A DNA stretch of 64,000 nt. Source: Juglans regia (Eukaryota > Streptophyta > Magnoliopsida > Fagales > Juglandaceae). Of this stretch, positions 63,608 to 64,000 are shown in pieces (position 1 is the stretch's first letter; every line of letters begins with the position of its first letter). The position numbers and the translations under genes are program-made. The stretch lies in NCBI RefSeq assembly GCF_001411555.2, contig NC_049911.1, positions 29,547,044 through 29,611,043 of the forward strand, written 5' to 3'. Below the pieces are notes generated by a model that was not told the DNA's origin, made no database searches, and saw nothing but the letters and a program-made list of their open reading frames with translations.

Positions 63608-63803
63608 CTAAGGTTAAGTTTGGATGTTGAAGTGAGTTGAATTGAGATGATAAAATATTGTTAGAATATTATTTTTTAATATTATTATTATTTTAGAATT
63701 TAAAAAAATTGAATTGTTTATTATATTTTATGTTAAAATTTGAAAAAATTGTAATGATGAGTTAAGATAAATTGAGATAGGTTGATGATCCAAACGAAGC
63801 CTA
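63608..63803. repeat. MITE copy, GTTTGGAT family, both ends present
   Basis: The left end CTAAGGTTAAGTTTGGATG and the right end (reverse complement CTTAGGCTTCGTTTGGATC) define a 196-bp element, the most complete copy of the commonest family in the window. Confidence 0.8.
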
Positions 63804-64000
63804 AGTGTACAGTGTCTCAAGAATCAGGTTAAAGCATGAAAAGTGGATTTATTCCGCAGTATGTATTTTTATATAATAATACAACTCTTACCAATGAGTT
63901 TTGTCTCGTACAGAACAAGAAAGTGAACATTGAACACCAAACTCAGTAGTAATGGTTTAAGCAACGTTTTAAACGTTAAAATGAGATAAGATACAAATAT

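Larger units (their letters stand above)
60456..64000. other. Repeat-rich right flank
   Basis: The first 150 bases are the purine-rich leader of the auxilin-like gene (read leftward). Beyond lie at least four GTTTGGAT-family MITEs, one GCTCC-family MITE (63268-63585) and an AT microsatellite near 62389-62405. No gene is seen. The 70-codon minus frame at 62853-63065 has no recognisable domain. Confidence 0.6.

Overview
This window is plant nuclear DNA. Genes are intron-rich with GT-AG junctions. Intergenic DNA is AT-rich and crowded with short inverted-repeat elements. Two products carry N-termini of the chloroplast-targeting type, and the gene set is typical of a eudicot. The protein sequences and the abundant short elements with ends resembling GTTTGGAT...ATCCAAAC suggest a woody rosid, possibly Fagales (walnut, hickory or oak relatives). 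That assignment is inference only.

Layout: 1-6.5 kb is gene-free. A single-exon two-membrane-segment protein (DUF4408/DUF761 type) is read leftward at 6.5-7.3 kb. After a gene-poor 8 kb comes a two-exon plastid ribosomal protein L31 gene, also leftward (15.2-15.7 kb). An APL2-type ADP-glucose pyrophosphorylase large subunit with 14 exons reads rightward (20.6-24.4 kb) and converges on a secreted GH5 endo-beta-mannanase with 5 exons reading leftward (25.5-27.8 kb). At 33.3-37.4 kb lies a broken dihydroflavonol 4-reductase (DFR) copy. An intact six-exon DFR in the same orientation follows at 44.3-47.3 kb, so the pair is a tandem duplication with one dead member. Plastid ornithine carbamoyltransferase (5 exons, 50.1-52.9 kb, rightward) converges on a long auxilin-like J-domain gene (8 exons, 53.4-60.5 kb, leftward). 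The last 3.5 kb is repeat-rich.

The genes act in unrelated pathways: starch synthesis, mannan turnover, flavonoid and anthocyanin synthesis, arginine synthesis, plastid translation, and clathrin uncoating. There is no sign of a functional gene cluster beyond the DFR duplication.

The most informative structures are as follows. (a) The DFR pseudogene has many independent lesions, and its substrate-specificity position reads Asp where the intact copy has Asn. (b) A decayed hAT transposon at 38152-40248 has an exact 8-bp target duplication and a recognisable transposase C-terminus, and sits inside an older short element. (c) A GC-rich retroposon at 18621-19479 is flanked by a 17-bp target duplication. 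(d) The auxilin-like gene has a one-base frameshift just before its J domain, with a downstream splice acceptor that could restore the frame. I found no convincing previously undescribed biological system, only ordinary plant genes plus transposon-driven structure.
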